This document shows positions 61,206 through 64,000 of a stretch of DNA of 64,000 bases, in pieces (within the stretch, counting starts at the first letter, position 1; each line of letters starts with the position of its first letter). A program made the position numbers and the translations under genes. The stretch is from Epiperipatus broadwayi (lineage: Eukaryota; Onychophora; Udeonychophora; Euonychophora; Peripatidae): the NCBI GenBank assembly GCA_028023455.1, contig JAQFVV010000056.1:124001-188000 (forward strand), written 5' to 3'. The notes below the pieces were generated by a model. It was not told the origin of the DNA. It saw nothing but the letters and a program-made list of their open reading frames with translations, and searched no databases.

Positions 61206-64000
61206 CAAAATGTTGGACAATTCTAACAATTAACAAAACAATATTAACTAATAATGTAATGACATAGTATACAATTCCATAGTAGTATACTATTCCATAG
61301 TAGAGTTTAAATATAGTTATTTCAATATGATACAGTTTAAAGTAAATAAGTAATGTATTTGACAATTAATAGCTTCAATATTACATTTCCCCCTAAATGT
61401 TACTTTTAGTACTGTTAATAATCCTGACAATTTATTCTGATGAGTGCATATATATATATATTTATATATATATATATTATACCTAACTGAAGTATCACTT
61501 AGTTCCAAAAGGTAATCAAGGTTATCTTAGCTTAACCTTTTGTTTAAAAATTTCGGATTTAAAAGAAAATAATGATGACAAAAATGGGAATTAACTTAGT
61601 CAATTATTAAAATAGGATAATCTAAATATTTTAATAGTGTCAGTTGGTTTGATAAGGGATATTAAGTAATAATTTTTACATAAGCAAATGTTAAAAAATA
61701 ATTGTGAATTGATAAATAGTATTAAATGTATTCTAAAATAACTATCGTATAATCTATTCTAATGTTTAAAGAATAATAATAAGATATTATTAAGTTGGAA
61801 TAAGTAAGTAATAAATTTTTTTAAAAAAATGATAAATAAGTTTTTATTTAAAAAAATAAGAATATTTGTTATTAGTTTTGTAGTTTAACATTCCAGTTAT
61901 AAAAATTATTTAGAGTAAATAACCATTAACATTCTATTGTTGTAATTCTAAAAATAATTTTAAACAATTAGCTTGCATTCGTATGTGAAAATATGTCTAT
62001 GCATGCAAGAATAATATAAATATAAAAATAGAGAAATAATTTAATTTCCATATTGTTTAAAAATAAAAAAAATAAAACAAATGAATGAGTAGAATTATTA
62101 GAATAAAATATCATTAAAAAAATGTTCCATAATATTTGTTAATAATAAAATTTTGACTTTGCAGCTGAAGGTCACGTGGTATGGAAAAATTATATTGATT
62201 ACATCAGTAGATTGATTCCACAGCTGGTTTGTCAGAATATTAAAATTTAATAAAAGATAATTTTTATTGGTTTTTAAATGAATTGTATGTGGATGAAAAA
62301 TTGTGAGATAAAACAGAGATCGAGATGTCATTCAGGGGCTGTTTTAAATATATGTGTGGCTGAATCTTAAAAGTTCTTTAATAAAAAGGAATTTTTTAAA
62401 ACTTTATATTTTCTAAAAAAAATAAAAGTATGTTTTTTAAAACCATTATTTTAAATCATCTTGTAATGAAGAAGAGCTAAAAGAAAGATAATCTGTTTTC
62501 TGACAGTTTTTCATTACAATTGAGGCATTAAAATTACGGTAAAATGTTTGAAGAAAATACAGCATCTCATATTTCATTTACTTTTGATCTATTCATTTTT
62601 CTTTATTTAGAAGTAAAATTTAAATTATTAAGTATTGTTATGGCTAAAGACTTTATTGCACTAAACTATAGTATATCTCCTATCAAATTAAAAATACACA
62701 TGAAAAAGAAATTAAAAAAAAGGACACTCAAACATTTTAAAATATTAAAATGGAAATGCATTAGCGTCTTTATAAATTAGAAGTGACATTAAATTTAATA
62801 TTATGATATATACATTTAAATATGCTGTTAACAAAATAATGTTTCAGAGGAAAATATGTATTTTAAAATACTAATTCTCATTTATACCAGTAGTATGAAA
62901 AGAATTTGTTTGGAAGTAAAGCTTTAAAAGAATTTAAAAATATTATTAATGAACTTCTCATGGTCAAATACATGTTTCGTTATAGTTACCAGTACTTATA
63001 AGTAACTTTATGACCGTTGATCTTAGCACATAAACCAAGGAGTGTCCTTAATTATAAACAAAGTCTACTCTTATGTTTAAAAAAATAAATAAAAGGAAAT
63101 TTGTTTAGAAAAGAAATACATTTTTAAATATTAAGAAACGTTTAAAAAAAAGAGCACTATTTTAAAAAATGTGTTTATCTAAGGAAGAACAGTGAAAGTT
63201 AACTAAAAATATATATTATAATTATTCCGCATTTGAACCTAGGATTATAAATATAAAGTGTGTTCAGCTGAAGAATTTATTTTGTTTCATGCCGGCTTAA
63301 TCTTATTATTTAAATTTTTTTTTTTAAAAATTGTTTTAACAAAAATATTATTAATGAATTATTGAACATTTTCGTTTGGAAATGATTGCCATGTATATAA
63401 ATGTATTAATTGAAGCTTCGAATTCAGATAGATATCTTAACCTGGATAAATTGTCTACACATTATGAAATGGAAAAATCATCACGAAGCCGAAATATGAA
63501 CTTGAATTAATGTATTATTATTATTATTTATGGTCTGTTTTATTGGTTTAAAAAAAGAATGAAACCATAAAAATATTTATGCTATTATTTTTTTTGTAAC
63601 ACTTTTTGCATAAATATACAGGTAAACTAGGGTTATAATTTTAAAATGAAATAGGTTTATTTGAATGAACAAATGTTTTTTGCCATTCTTAAGTAGATTT
63701 AGTTTATTTAGTAAGCATTACACTAGCTAGTTCTATTTAATAATTTCATTTATAGAGATTTAAATATCACAGTCTGTTTTTCATATAAATGGGATGTTTT
63801 ACTCAATTTTTATTTTAAATTTACTAAAGAAGTTTATCAGAGAATATCCATTCATTTGTTTTATGAATGTTATATTAATAATAATTACAAATATTTTATA
63901 TTCATCGAGAAGTAAATATTCTTGCATTTAATTTACAATTTTAAAAGTCCACTAGTCACTATATTTTAGTATTTTATTTTGTTATGTGTGCATTGTGCCT
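61206..64000. other. AT-rich DNA, no gene seen
   Basis: A tandem CATAGTAGTATACTATT-like duplication (61275-61305), an AT run near 61448-61478, and many A/T tracts. The 78-codon frame 62544-62780 and 77-codon minus frame 62098-62331 show no recognisable motif. Confidence 0.5.

Overview
This 64 kb window looks like non-coding or intronic DNA from a very AT-rich animal (metazoan) genome, probably an invertebrate. The reasons are long A/T tracts and microsatellites, no dense gene order, no convincing host exon, and several typical metazoan retroelement families side by side: RTE-type LINEs, a second LINE of another clade, a Penelope-like element with a GIY-YIG domain, and a tRNA-derived SINE. I cannot name a species. 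Apart from degenerate retroelement reading frames, almost all open frames are short and A/T-biased with no recognisable domain.

Layout. 1-1.9 kb is plain AT-rich DNA. 1.9-3.07 kb is a young, 5'-truncated RTE reverse transcriptase with clear target-site duplications (TSDs). 4.7-6.05 kb is a complex tandem/inverted repeat. 6.2-7.2 kb is a long foldback (palindromic) element; the family recurs at 45.03 and 60.4-61.2 kb. 8.6-9.45 kb is a decayed coiled-coil reading frame. 9.5-20.9 kb is mostly AT-rich, with local duplications and an old RTE tail at 16.8-17.06 kb. From 20.9 to 39.2 kb the window is dominated by one repeat family (called CCL here). D is the best-preserved copy, with long direct terminal repeats around a coiled-coil reading frame and a Cys/His-containing domain but no visible polymerase. 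Copies are A (20.9-23.0, minus), B+C (26-33.3, minus, split by about 3.4 kb containing a comparatively GC-rich LINE), D (33.3-37.4, plus) and E (37.5-39.2, plus). A fragment, F, lies inside a second RTE at 48-51.6 kb.

39.3-48 kb holds diverged tandem duplications and a tRNA-like SINE at 46.16 kb. 51.94-56.88 kb is a Penelope-like element: an inverted copy of its own 3' tail, reverse transcriptase remnants, a 2.64 kb later insertion flanked by GTGGTA, the catalytic YIDD region, GIY-YIG, and a hammerhead-like tail. A second SINE copy with a perfect 14-bp TSD is at 59.5 kb.

The story is of layered insertion. The most unusual item is the CCL family, which resembles a gag-only (non-autonomous) LTR retrotransposon and whose C-terminal domain I do not recognise. 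All assignments come from reading the sequence; no database search was run.
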